Shown here: positions 16,574 through 24,554 of the stretch, piece by piece
Position numbering within the stretch: position 1 is the first letter of the stretch
How the letters are laid out: every line of letters starts with the position of its first letter
Source of the DNA: Aeromonas fluvialis
GTDB taxonomy: Bacteria; Pseudomonadota; Gammaproteobacteria; Enterobacterales; Aeromonadaceae
Assembly (NCBI RefSeq): GCF_000819885.1
Contig: NZ_CDBO01000055.1
Span: 1-60,010, forward strand
Length of the DNA stretch: 60,010 bases
Direction: 5' to 3'
Translations under genes and position numbers: made by a program
The notes under the pieces: model-generated
What the model was told of the DNA's origin: nothing
What the model saw: only the letters and a program-made list of their open reading frames with translations
The model's database searches: none

Positions 16574-17422
16574 TTACAACCCCGCCCAGCTTTTCAGGCT
16601 CTGTTGCTGCACCCGGCGATTGGCTTCGCGGATCTCCCCTTTGGCGCGCAGATCGGCCAGTGCGATAGGCAGTGCGGCGCGGATCTCGTCACTGCTCATC
16701 CCGGCTTTGAGGGCCGGGTGATAGGCCATCTTGAGCAGCACATAGTCCAGCCCGGTCAAAAAGCTGTCGATGCTGTTGTCATTGAAGATGGAGGGAAACA
16801 CCTTGTCCGAATCGTTGGGCAGCCCCATCACCTGGGTGAACTCCTCCACCACGCAGCCGAGAAAGCGCCCCTTGGCCCGGCTGTAGTCTACCGGAATGAT
16901 GATGGTGGCACGGCTGATCTCGTGTTTCGGATTGGTTGCGAAGTTGGCAAGGCAGAGCCCCTCCTTGAGCGCCATCTTGACCGATGGATCGCCCCCCATG
17001 GTGCGGTTGGCCCAGCTCTTCATCTTGCTGTAGTCGGTCATGATCAGGGTCAGGTTGGGCTTTGCGGTCACCATGCTGATGGGGTGGCCGGTGATGCGGG
17101 CCAGATGGGCCGCCTGTACCTTCACCACGTCGGCCTGCAGCGGCTTGTCACCCGACTCGTTGATAAGTTGCAGCCGGATCGGCTGCTGCCAGCGGGCAAA
17201 ACGGGTCTGCCTGACTTCGCCATACTCCCGCTCCATGGCGATGGCCATAAAGCTCTTGGTGAGATAGCTGTCGCTCTGCCAGCGCTGATCGGCACGGGCG
17301 CTGTGGCCCGCGAGCAGAAGCAGCAGCGCCAGCAGCCCGCGTGAAGTGAAGCGGGGATAGTCAGCGCGGCCCAAGTCGGCCATTACCAAAGTGGCAATAA
17401 AGCGGGTGGCGGCAAATGGCAT
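16574..17422 (-). CDS. DUF2927-family exported protein
   Basis: 282 residues. The N terminus has a basic stretch then a hydrophobic segment (GLLALLLLLAGHSARADQ) that looks like a signal peptide with cleavage after SARA. The rest resembles DUF2927: IIIPVDYSRAKGRFLGCVVEEFTQVMGLPND is the conserved core with a paired Glu and a Cys. Function unknown. ATG 17422 has a strong SD (AGGGAGGAAAC); the n-region is long, so the shorter start at the second Met is possible. It follows the metallopeptidase gene by 26 bp and is probably co-transcribed with it. Confidence 0.75.
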   Translation of the reverse strand: MPFAATRFIATLVMADLGRADYPRFTSRGLLALLLLLAGHSARADQRWQSDSYLTKSFMAIAMEREYGEVRQTRFARWQQPIRLQLINESGDKPLQADVVKVQAAHLARITGHPISMVTAKPNLTLIMTDYSKMKSWANRTMGGDPSVKMALKEGLCLANFATNPKHEISRATIIIPVDYSRAKGRFLGCVVEEFTQVMGLPNDSDKVFPSIFNDNSIDSFLTGLDYVLLKMAYHPALKAGMSSDEIRAALPIALADLRAKGEIREANRRVQQQSLKSWAGL

Positions 17423-17448
17423 GTTTCCTCCCTGAAACGGTTATCAGC

Positions 17449-17952
17449 CTAGCGGTTGGCCTTGTCGATATCGCGCCAGGTGAGCCAGAGCCTGAGATCA
17501 AACTCCAGTTGATGATAGTCCGGCTCCATGTGTTGGCAGAGCTGATAGAAGCTCTTGTTGTGATCCTTCTCTTTGATATGGGCCAGCTCGTGCACCACGA
17601 TCATTTTCAGGAACGGGGGCGGTGCCTCCTTGAACAGGGCGGCGATACGGATCTCGTTCTTGGCCTTGAGCTTGCTGCCCTGCACCCGGCTGACGTAGGT
17701 GTGCAGGCCGAGGGCATCTTTGATCACGTTGATTTTGCCATCGAACACCACCTTTGACAGGGGCGCCGAGCTCTTGAGGTAGCGGTTCTTCAGCTCCATG
17801 GTGTAGGCGAGCAGCGCCTTGTCGCTCTGGACCTGGTGGCTATCCGGGTAGCGTTTGGCCAGCATCTCCCCCAGCTTGCCCGCTGCAATCAGCTGCTGTA
17901 CCTGTGCCTTGAGGGGGTCGGGATAGCCGCCCAGATAAGTCAGTTCCGCCAT
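17449..17952 (-). CDS. YgjP-type zinc metallopeptidase (DUF45/M48-like)
   Basis: 167 residues. The zinc-binding HELAH motif sits in MIVVHELAHIKEKDHNKSFY, the standard YgjP (WLM/DUF45) pattern with a second His (DHN) downstream. No signal peptide is visible, so it should be cytoplasmic. Substrate unknown. ATG 17952 (MAELTYLGGYPD) was chosen because the open frame extends upstream without family-like sequence. First gene of a two-gene unit with the DUF2927 gene. Confidence 0.78.
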   Translation of the reverse strand: MAELTYLGGYPDPLKAQVQQLIAAGKLGEMLAKRYPDSHQVQSDKALLAYTMELKNRYLKSSAPLSKVVFDGKINVIKDALGLHTYVSRVQGSKLKAKNEIRIAALFKEAPPPFLKMIVVHELAHIKEKDHNKSFYQLCQHMEPDYHQLEFDLRLWLTWRDIDKANR

Positions 17953-18045
17953 GGTGTCACTCGTCACATCAAAAAGAGCGTCATTGTAGTTATCTCGGAC
18001 GGGCTTGCCTACTGTGGGCCGCCGCTGCAAGGGGCTCTGGCGCAA

Positions 18046-18078
18046 GAAAAAGGGCGGCCATTGCAACAATGGCCGCCC
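18046..18078 (-). terminator. Terminator of the membrane glycosyltransferase-like gene
   Basis: Perfect 12-bp arms GGGCGGCCATTG and CAATGGCCGCCC around a CAA loop, followed on the minus strand by TTTTTCTTG. Confidence 0.85.
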
Positions 18079-18096
18079 TGCGGGGCGTATTGACGA

Positions 18097-19740
18097 TCAG
18101 CGTCGGCGATAGAGACCCGGATCCACCTCTTCATAGTGGCTGGTCAGGTATTGATAGAAGGCAAGATGGAAAGGAGAGCTGGGTTTTTTCAGCTCCTCGC
18201 TCACCCGATCCGGCTTGGCGATGATGAACTTCGGATTCTGGCGCTGGATATCGGCCAGCACTCGCTCGCGCACGTCATAGGGCGGATTGACGTTGGCAAA
18301 GAAGAGGTAGGCGGAGGCTGGCTGGCGATCGGTCCAGAGATAATATTGCGGCTGGATGCCATCGACCCAGATCTTGTCGCTCGGGACTGTCTCGGCCTTG
18401 ATGCGATCAACCCGTACCTGCGCGGCCGGATTGAAAGGGCGACCCTTGAGGGTGCCTTCCCAGGCGTTGTTGATCATCAGCAGGAGCATGGCCAGCGTCG
18501 CCAGCCAAGGGGTGGCACTGCGCACATCCCAGGCGCGCCAGAGGGGGATGAGGATCAGCACCGGCAGCGCCCACAGCAGGCTGGTGCCGAGCACTTCGTT
18601 AACCCGTTCGAGGGACCACTCCTTGGTGCTCCAGCCAAAGACCAACTGCTGGGCCAGCAGCCAGCTGGCGGTGAGCACCACTAGCGAGATGCAGAGCAGG
18701 CCGACACCGTCTGCCTGCTGTTCGCTGCGATCCAGCAATACCGCCAGCGGCAGCAGCGCCAGTTGCAGATAGAGCACGTCGTAGTGATCGAACACATGGC
18801 CGGAGACCGAGTTGGCGATCAGGGTAAAGAGCACGCCAAACAGGGTCGCCAGCAGGGCGGGCAGATACCACTCCTGACGGCGGCTCAGCATCAGAATGAT
18901 GAAGGCGGGCAGCAGCATGATAAGGCCGGTGCGCAGCAGGCCGACGGCGCCCACCATGGGGGAGAAGCCATTGCCATAGCTCCCCTCGAAGAAGATGTCG
19001 AAGGCGTAGTATTTGAAGGCCGCCAGCAGATCATGCTGCTGGAAGTAGGCGTAAAGGGGGCCGCCAATCAGCGCCAGCCCCAGCAGGCTGGAGATAAGTA
19101 GCAAGATGGCATCGCGCCACTTCTCATGTAGACACCAGTGGCAGAACAGCACCAGATACCAGGCGCCCCAGAAGGCACCGTTGTTGGTACGCATCCAGGC
19201 AACGATGGCGAAGGTGAGGGCCGCCACCAGTGCGGGCCACCAGCGAAATCCCTTGTCCAGCAGCAGGGTAATGAAGGCCCACTGGGCGATAAGGGCGAGA
19301 TGGAAGGTCCAGTCCTCGGTCATGTTGCCGTAGTAGTAACGGGTGCCGTAGAGAGCCAGCACCGCCAGCATGGCGCCGAGGCGCGCCTTGAACGAGAGTC
19401 CGAGCTGGGCAAAGGCCTGCCAGCTGGCCAGCAGTCCGAGCCAGCAGAACCCCCACTCCAGCGCCCAGATCCCGACAAATCCCCCCAGACCGTAGCCCAG
19501 CGCATCGAGGGCGAAGATCATCGGCCCCTTGATGTCGATCATGTCGCGATAGAGCACGCCCCCTTCGCTCCACATCTTGCCCATCACAGCGAACAGCGAG
19601 GCATCAAATCCCGGCGCCATGGCATGGAAGAGCGGATTGCGCAGACAGAAGAGCAGCGCCAGCAGGGCGGTCAGCAACACGATGGCTGGCTTGATGCCCG
19701 GGTTGACGCGAGGAGGGGTGAAACGGATGGAGTGATTCAT
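18097..19740 (-). CDS. GT-C-like polytopic membrane protein, possible lipid-linked glycosyltransferase
   Basis: 547 residues with about eleven hydrophobic spans and a soluble C-terminal tail (from about residue 440). The first loop has GFDASLF and YRDMIDIKGPMIF, the acidic-loop pattern seen in GT-C enzymes such as the PMT/ArnT (GT39) group that use polyprenyl-phosphate sugars. The sugar, acceptor and pathway cannot be told. It is not next to any polysaccharide or lipid A sugar cluster. ATG 19740 fits a short cytoplasmic N terminus before the first span. It is a single-gene unit between terminators. Confidence 0.6.
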   Translation of the reverse strand: MNHSIRFTPPRVNPGIKPAIVLLTALLALLFCLRNPLFHAMAPGFDASLFAVMGKMWSEGGVLYRDMIDIKGPMIFALDALGYGLGGFVGIWALEWGFCWLGLLASWQAFAQLGLSFKARLGAMLAVLALYGTRYYYGNMTEDWTFHLALIAQWAFITLLLDKGFRWWPALVAALTFAIVAWMRTNNGAFWGAWYLVLFCHWCLHEKWRDAILLLISSLLGLALIGGPLYAYFQQHDLLAAFKYYAFDIFFEGSYGNGFSPMVGAVGLLRTGLIMLLPAFIILMLSRRQEWYLPALLATLFGVLFTLIANSVSGHVFDHYDVLYLQLALLPLAVLLDRSEQQADGVGLLCISLVVLTASWLLAQQLVFGWSTKEWSLERVNEVLGTSLLWALPVLILIPLWRAWDVRSATPWLATLAMLLLMINNAWEGTLKGRPFNPAAQVRVDRIKAETVPSDKIWVDGIQPQYYLWTDRQPASAYLFFANVNPPYDVRERVLADIQRQNPKFIIAKPDRVSEELKKPSSPFHLAFYQYLTSHYEEVDPGLYRRR

Positions 19741-19842
19741 GAAGTCGCCTGTTCCTGCAGCTGGTCTTGAAAGCGGGCCTATCTTGCCGAGCTAGTGAGT
19801 GCGATGCAATGGGGCTGGCCCGTGTGGGGCAAATATTGTCGC

Positions 19843-19871
19843 AAAAGCCCGGTTCCTGGAGGGAACCGGGC
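19843..19871 (-). terminator. Terminator of the 5'-nucleotidase-like gene
   Basis: Perfect arms GCCCGGTTCC (19847-19856) and GGAACCGGGC (19862-19871), followed on the minus strand by TTTTGCGA. Confidence 0.8.
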
Positions 19872-19929
19872 GATGGTTGCGGCCATATTGGCCGTCAGGC
19901 AGCATGGGGCAACAGCCATCACCCCGACA

Positions 19930-21576
19930 TCAACGGATGTACTCAAGCAGGGGGGGCTGCGCTTCCAGCGAGGGCAGATGGCGGGCCCAGCGGATAAAGG
20001 CGTCGGCCAGGGTGATGCCGAGCTCCTGATTGTGCTGGGTCAGGGTGCGCGCCAGTGCGGTGTAGCCCTCCTTGCCGGAGGCGGTATAGGCGCTGGATAC
20101 CCCGCGATAGATCTCATTGGCATTGACCGCTTGCCACTGGCCGGGGGCGGCTTCCCACTCCAGTCGGGTGATGCGCTGGCCCTTGGGTAGATTGGCCTGA
20201 TAGGTGAATCGCACCCCGGCAGTGTAGGGGAAGCTGCCGTTGCCATTGCCGACCACGCCGTTGTTGGTGGCGTTGTCGATGGCATTTTCCAGTGCTTCCG
20301 CCAACTCGTGACCGTGCACCCGATAGAGGGTGAGGGGAATGGCAAACGGCAGCAGGCGCCCGGCAATATCCGCCTCACTCAGCGGGCCCGGCTCCAGCGA
20401 GCAGCGCACGCCACCGGCGTTGTGCAGGGCAAAGTCCACTTCACCCACCTGCTCTCGCGCCGCGGTCAGCATGGCGCTGGCCACCAGCGGTGCCAGCATG
20501 CTGCCATGGGGCATCTTGCTGTCGGGCAGCCGTTGATGGGGCAGGGGAGTGTCGAGCCGGGTGACGATGCGCTGGCTCATGGTCTCGATCTCCGGCCGAT
20601 AGCGTTTGGCCAGATGTTGTTCAAGCTGTGGATCCGGCTCGCAGAAGGTGAGCCCGGCGGGCGGGGTGGAGGCAAACGGCCAGGGCTGCCAGGGGAGCCA
20701 CTCCAGCTGTCCCTCACTTTGTACGACACGGCCCGCCTCATCGAAGGTGAGTTCGCATACGCCGAGGCAGAGGGCGCTGTGACCGGCGTGCAGAATGGCC
20801 ACCCCGTTGTTCATCAGCGGATAGGTGCCTTCGCTTGGCAGGCCGAGGGGGGCGAGATCCCCCAGCAGGCTGTGGGTGTGGCCGCCGATGATGAGGCTGA
20901 GCTCAGGGAAGCGCTCGGCCAGCAGCTTGTCTTGATCCAGCCCGAGGTGGCTCAGCAGCACGATATGCTGGATCCCTTCGCGCTTTATCTCCCGCAGCAC
21001 TTTAGTGAGGGTGTCGGTGACGGCGTGGAAACGGGTATGAGGATCCGGGTTGGCGATGGCAGCCATCTGGGGCAGGGTGATCCCCAGCAAGGCAAAGGAA
21101 ACCCCGTCGATCACTCGGCGATGCCAGGGCTGATGGGCGTCGTAGAGGTGGGGGATATCCCACAGCCCCAGCGGCGTGTCGGCAGGCTCCTGACTGTTGT
21201 CCAGATTGGCGGCCAGCACCGGAACATCGAGCTGACGCAAGAACTCCACCAGCGGGCCGTTACCCAGATCGAATTCGTGGTTGCCGAGCACCATGGCGTC
21301 GGGGGCCAGCATGGCGAGCAGGTCGGCGTTGGCGCGCCCTTTGAAGCGGTTGAAATAGAGCGAGCCCTGAAAGGTATCGCCACCATGCAAGAAGAGACAG
21401 GCATGGCCTTGGCTGGCGGCCTTGACACGCAATTGGGTGAGTCGGGTCAGGATCCGGGCATAACCGCCGCATTGGGTGCGCCACTGGTCTTCAGAGACGG
21501 GAGAGAAGCTCATCGGTGCGCCATCGAAATGGGAGTGGCAATCACTGAAATGGGCAAGTTGAACCGTAATACTCAT
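19930..21576 (-). CDS. 5'-nucleotidase/UshA-like metallophosphatase
   Basis: 548 residues, two domains. The N-terminal calcineurin-like metallophosphatase has HFSDCHSH (Asp and His ligands), GGDTFQGS, GNHEFD, and the GGHTHSLL motif. The C-terminal 5'-nucleotidase domain has HNAGGVR and the nucleotide-binding region near NGNGSFPYTAGVRF. UshA-type enzymes normally reach the periplasm, but this protein starts directly with the catalytic strand (MSITVQLAHFSD) and shows no signal peptide, so it is probably cytoplasmic. A strong SD (AAGGAGG) fixes ATG 21576. Substrate range is not predictable. Confidence 0.86.
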   Translation of the reverse strand: MSITVQLAHFSDCHSHFDGAPMSFSPVSEDQWRTQCGGYARILTRLTQLRVKAASQGHACLFLHGGDTFQGSLYFNRFKGRANADLLAMLAPDAMVLGNHEFDLGNGPLVEFLRQLDVPVLAANLDNSQEPADTPLGLWDIPHLYDAHQPWHRRVIDGVSFALLGITLPQMAAIANPDPHTRFHAVTDTLTKVLREIKREGIQHIVLLSHLGLDQDKLLAERFPELSLIIGGHTHSLLGDLAPLGLPSEGTYPLMNNGVAILHAGHSALCLGVCELTFDEAGRVVQSEGQLEWLPWQPWPFASTPPAGLTFCEPDPQLEQHLAKRYRPEIETMSQRIVTRLDTPLPHQRLPDSKMPHGSMLAPLVASAMLTAAREQVGEVDFALHNAGGVRCSLEPGPLSEADIAGRLLPFAIPLTLYRVHGHELAEALENAIDNATNNGVVGNGNGSFPYTAGVRFTYQANLPKGQRITRLEWEAAPGQWQAVNANEIYRGVSSAYTASGKEGYTALARTLTQHNQELGITLADAFIRWARHLPSLEAQPPLLEYIR

Positions 21577-21635
21577 CTCGGTCCTCCTTAGGGGGGAAAT
21601 GAGCGCCGAGTCTACTGCAAAGGGGGGGGAGGATA

Positions 21636-21660
21636 CCAGCCCGGCAGGGTGCCGGGCTGG
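21636..21660 (-). terminator. Hairpin after dcuC
   Basis: Perfect 10-bp arms CCAGCCCGGC and GCCGGGCTGG around AGGGT just past the dcuC stop. There is no T run on the minus strand, so it may block exonucleases more than terminate. Confidence 0.55.
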
Positions 21661-21667
21661 TCAGCGA

Positions 21668-23020
21668 TCAGGCGGGCACCATGATCTGGGTGGCGACGAT
21701 CACCACCAGCAGGCCGACGGCGACCGGCATACTGGTGCGCTTGACCACCTCGAACGGCGAGAGCTTGCCCATCCCCGCACAGGCGACCACCACGCCAGAG
21801 ACCGGCGAGATGGTGCGGCCCAGGTTGGATGCCTGCAGCATGGGGATCACCAGATACGCCGGATTGATACCCAGGCTGCTGGCCAGGTTGGGGATCAGCT
21901 CCACGAAGGCGTAGAAGGGGGCATTGCCCGAGCCGGTGGTGAAAGCAGCTAGGGTGGTGATCACCACCAGTGACAGCATCATGATCATGCCGCCGGAGCC
22001 GAGATCCTGAGCGTGGGTCAGCAGGGTGTCGATAAAGCCGATGGTCATCAAACCCTGGGCGAAGACACCGGCGCCGACCAGCAGCATGACCACGCCAGCA
22101 AAGGCGTCAGCCATGTTGCGCCAGCACACCTGCAGGCCGTCCAGCAGTTCCTTGCCATTGCGGATACGGACGAGTTCCAGCAGGCTGGCCAGCACCATGC
22201 ACATGACGATGATGGTGACGATATCCAGCTGCGGGCCCCATTTGCCGTCAAATATCAGCACCCCGATGATGGGGGTGAACGGCAGGATGGCGTAGAAAGC
22301 GGGGGCGGTCGTCACCAGATCACCCGGTGCGACCGGCTCGTTGTGTTCACCGGATTTCTGGTCAAGATAACGCTGCCAGAAGAAGTGGGTCACCGCCATA
22401 CAGGCGATCGCCACCAGCGAGATGGGCAGGGTCAGCTTGAAGGCAAAGTCCAGCAGCGGCATGTTGGCGGCCTGGGCGGCCATCACCACGTCCCCTGAGG
22501 TCGGTGACAGAATGATGGCGGCTGGTGAGGCGCACACGGCTGCTGCCGCGCCACGGGAGATCCCCATGTTGACCATCAGCGGGAACAGGGTAGCCATCAG
22601 CAGCACACCGAGGCCGGTGGCAGAGCTCACCGCCAGCGACATGGCGCAGGCCACCAGATAGGCAGCCACCAGCAGGATATAGGGGGACTTGATGATGCCG
22701 AGTGGTTTGCTGGCCAGCTTGACCAGAATGGTGTTGGCGCCGATATGGCTCATGTAGCCTGCGAAGCCGCACAGCACCATGATCAGCATCCCCAGTCCAC
22801 CGCCCCGCTCATTGAGCAGGAAGCGGACGTATTCGAAGATATCGGTCGCGATATAACCGGTGCTGACCACCTTGCTCGGCAACACCGGCTTGCCCATCAT
22901 GGCGGTGATGACCAGCAGCAGCAAGCCGCCGCTCAGCAGCACTCCGGTCGCGGAGTATCCTTTGAAAATGGCACGGCCCACCACCAGGGTGACCAGGGTG
23001 CCAACGATGAGTTCCAGCAT
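21668..23020 (-). CDS. dcuC: DcuC-family anaerobic C4-dicarboxylate transporter
   Basis: 450 residues with twelve or so membrane segments. DcuC carries fumarate, malate and succinate, mainly exporting succinate in anaerobic growth. The family pattern is seen in GFAGYMSHIGANTILVKLASKPL, the small-residue helices around SLAVSSATGLGVLLMATLFP, and TTGSGNAPFYAFVEL near residue 360. The upstream region has an FNR/CRP-like half-conserved site about 85 bp before the start, consistent with the anaerobic control known for dcuC. ATG 23020 gives the usual start MLELIVG. Confidence 0.9.
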   Translation of the reverse strand: MLELIVGTLVTLVVGRAIFKGYSATGVLLSGGLLLLVITAMMGKPVLPSKVVSTGYIATDIFEYVRFLLNERGGGLGMLIMVLCGFAGYMSHIGANTILVKLASKPLGIIKSPYILLVAAYLVACAMSLAVSSATGLGVLLMATLFPLMVNMGISRGAAAAVCASPAAIILSPTSGDVVMAAQAANMPLLDFAFKLTLPISLVAIACMAVTHFFWQRYLDQKSGEHNEPVAPGDLVTTAPAFYAILPFTPIIGVLIFDGKWGPQLDIVTIIVMCMVLASLLELVRIRNGKELLDGLQVCWRNMADAFAGVVMLLVGAGVFAQGLMTIGFIDTLLTHAQDLGSGGMIMMLSLVVITTLAAFTTGSGNAPFYAFVELIPNLASSLGINPAYLVIPMLQASNLGRTISPVSGVVVACAGMGKLSPFEVVKRTSMPVAVGLLVVIVATQIMVPA

Positions 23021-23099
23021 ATGTTGCCTTCTGATTGGATGAGAGTGGCGTGAGTCTATTCCGATAGAGGTAGGCTGGCGACTGGAAACCGGATGTTGT

Positions 23100-23113
23100 G
23101 TGAGCTAAATCAA
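23100..23113. promoter_or_regulatory. FNR/CRP-like site upstream of dcuC
   Basis: GTGAG-CTAA-ATCAA matches one full FNR half (ATCAA) and three of five bases of the other. It lies between dcuC and the divergent small exported-protein gene. Confidence 0.35.
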
Positions 23114-23143
23114 CGTTTACCCCCGTGAACAGAATTAAAGAAA

Positions 23144-23160
23144 GGTAAAGGTACTTTACC
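23144..23160. promoter_or_regulatory. Inverted repeat upstream of the small exported-protein gene
   Basis: GGTAAAG-GTA-CTTTACC is a perfect 7-bp inverted repeat 56 bp before the ATG at 23216. It could be an operator or a 5' leader hairpin; no binding protein is recognised. Confidence 0.4.
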
Positions 23161-23215
23161 CAGCGGGTTTGGCTACCTACACTTGCCAGCCTTGGTTGTC
23201 TTTTGAGGCTTTTAT

Positions 23216-23680
23216 ATGGCGATTGGTGATTTTTCAGGCATTAAACGCTCTATTTTCCTGCTCGCGATGCTATTTTCACCTACTTGCGTGTTTGCGGTAA
23301 CCAATGACGGTTTTCATCAAACCGGTCCTCATCAGGCGGTCGCCATGCGGCGTCTCATGGCTCCTCACTCTTACGGCGTACTGGTGGTCGCCGAGGGGAA
23401 CAGACCCCGTTTTGCCGCGCTGGCATCCAAAACCACGGAAGCAAACTGCCTGGCCCGTCATGCCATCCGGGTAGATGGGGTCGCGCTGCTGATCACCCCG
23501 AGATTCTATGCCAGAGAGGGAAAACGGGGACTGTGCGAGCTGTGGCTCAATGAGGGGGCAGATCAGGACTTTTTTGCCAATCGTCTTAAAAATGATCATT
23601 TTATTCAGATAGATGGTCATGATATCAATGTGAAAAACTATCACCTCGACTGGCAGCGCATCAGCCGTCATGCTCAATAA
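23216..23680 (+). CDS. Small exported protein of unknown function
   Basis: 154 residues; not recognised. A signal peptide is clear (KRSIFLLAMLFSPTCVFA, cut about residue 27), so the mature part of about 127 residues should be periplasmic or secreted. It has two cysteines that could pair (ANCLARH and LCELW). GAGG precedes ATG 23216 at a workable distance. It is followed after 183 bp by another small exported protein on the same strand, with no clear terminator between, but the gap argues against tight coupling. Confidence 0.65.
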   Translation: MAIGDFSGIKRSIFLLAMLFSPTCVFAVTNDGFHQTGPHQAVAMRRLMAPHSYGVLVVAEGNRPRFAALASKTTEANCLARHAIRVDGVALLITPRFYAREGKRGLCELWLNEGADQDFFANRLKNDHFIQIDGHDINVKNYHLDWQRISRHAQ

Positions 23681-23863
23681 AAATACAGTTTTAGCCTTGT
23701 GCCATACTCTGCTCACGTAACCTGTGAGCCTGCTCTGATTTCTGGGCTCATCATGGTATTGCGCCGCCTCGTCGTCACACATAGGCTATAGCCGTCATCT
23801 GTGTGGCGGTGGGGTTCACCAAGGTTGGTACTCCGCCCGTGCAATCAAGGAAGGTAGTCTGGC

Positions 23864-24460
23864 ATGGTCAGCAAGGTTTATGGAGTAGTGGGGGTCGGGT
23901 TGTTGCTGTTGCCCCTGATGAGTCAGGCTCAGCCGAGCCGGCCGCCAGTGGTGCCAGAGTCCCGCATCAATGTCCGTTTTTATGAGGTCAATGCAACCAG
24001 TCCGGAGCAGCTTGCCCGGGCGATTGCCCAGAGTGCTCCCAAAGTGAATGGCAAGCCCGTGCTCGGCAAGGCGAGTTATCAGGTGGACTGGCAGCTGGAT
24101 ACCGAGCAGTTGCCGGGTCGCTGCCAGCTCAACCGGGTGACGGTGACCACCAACGCCACCGTGTTGCTGCCCCGCTGGCGTCAGAGTGCGAATAGTAACG
24201 ATCCTGCCCGCCAGCGCTGGGGGCAGCTGCTCTCCAGCATGTTTGACTACGAATCCCGCTTCAAGGAGATGGTGCTGCAAGGGGCTAATCAGATTGGGGG
24301 CGTGATCGCATCCCTGCCCGAACATGCCGATTGTCAGGCGCTGCGCTATGCCGCCTGGGCGGCAGGCAGCGGCGAGTTGAACAAGATCAAGGGACGGCTC
24401 GACGGATTCCAGCGTCAGACGGGTTACGGCGAACAGCTCGGGGTGCTCTGGCCCAAGTGA
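23864..24460 (+). CDS. DUF922-like exported protein with lost zinc motif
   Basis: 198 residues with a signal peptide (VYGVVGVGLLLLPLMSQA). The mature part resembles DUF922, a family of predicted secreted zinc proteases: VRFYEVNATSPEQL at the start, CQLNRVTVTTNATVLLPRW in the middle, and a final YGEQLG. The family's HExxH motif is replaced by YESRF (in FDYESRF), so no zinc site is visible and a catalytic role is unlikely. Two cysteines other than the core one (DCQALRY) may form a disulfide. It ends just before a terminator shared with mnmC. Confidence 0.6.
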   Translation: MVSKVYGVVGVGLLLLPLMSQAQPSRPPVVPESRINVRFYEVNATSPEQLARAIAQSAPKVNGKPVLGKASYQVDWQLDTEQLPGRCQLNRVTVTTNATVLLPRWRQSANSNDPARQRWGQLLSSMFDYESRFKEMVLQGANQIGGVIASLPEHADCQALRYAAWAAGSGELNKIKGRLDGFQRQTGYGEQLGVLWPK

Positions 24461-24500
24461 GCGCTATCTCAAGACGCAATATCCAGCATCGCACGATTGA

Positions 24501-24539
24501 CAAATAGAATGGCCGCCCGATGGGCGGCCATTCTATTTG
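24501..24539. terminator. Bidirectional terminator between the DUF922-like gene and mnmC
   Basis: Perfect 18-bp arms (24501-24518 and 24522-24539, core GAATGGCCGCCC) around GAT. The flanking T runs are short (ATTCTATTTG on both strands). Confidence 0.8.
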
Positions 24540-24554
24540 CTTGCAGAGTCCGGT

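Noticed and set aside
23673..23688. CTC-N10-CAG sequence resembling a LexA box before the DUF922-like gene
   Set aside because: It overlaps the stop codon of the previous gene, has a mismatch in the core and is about 170 bases from the next start.
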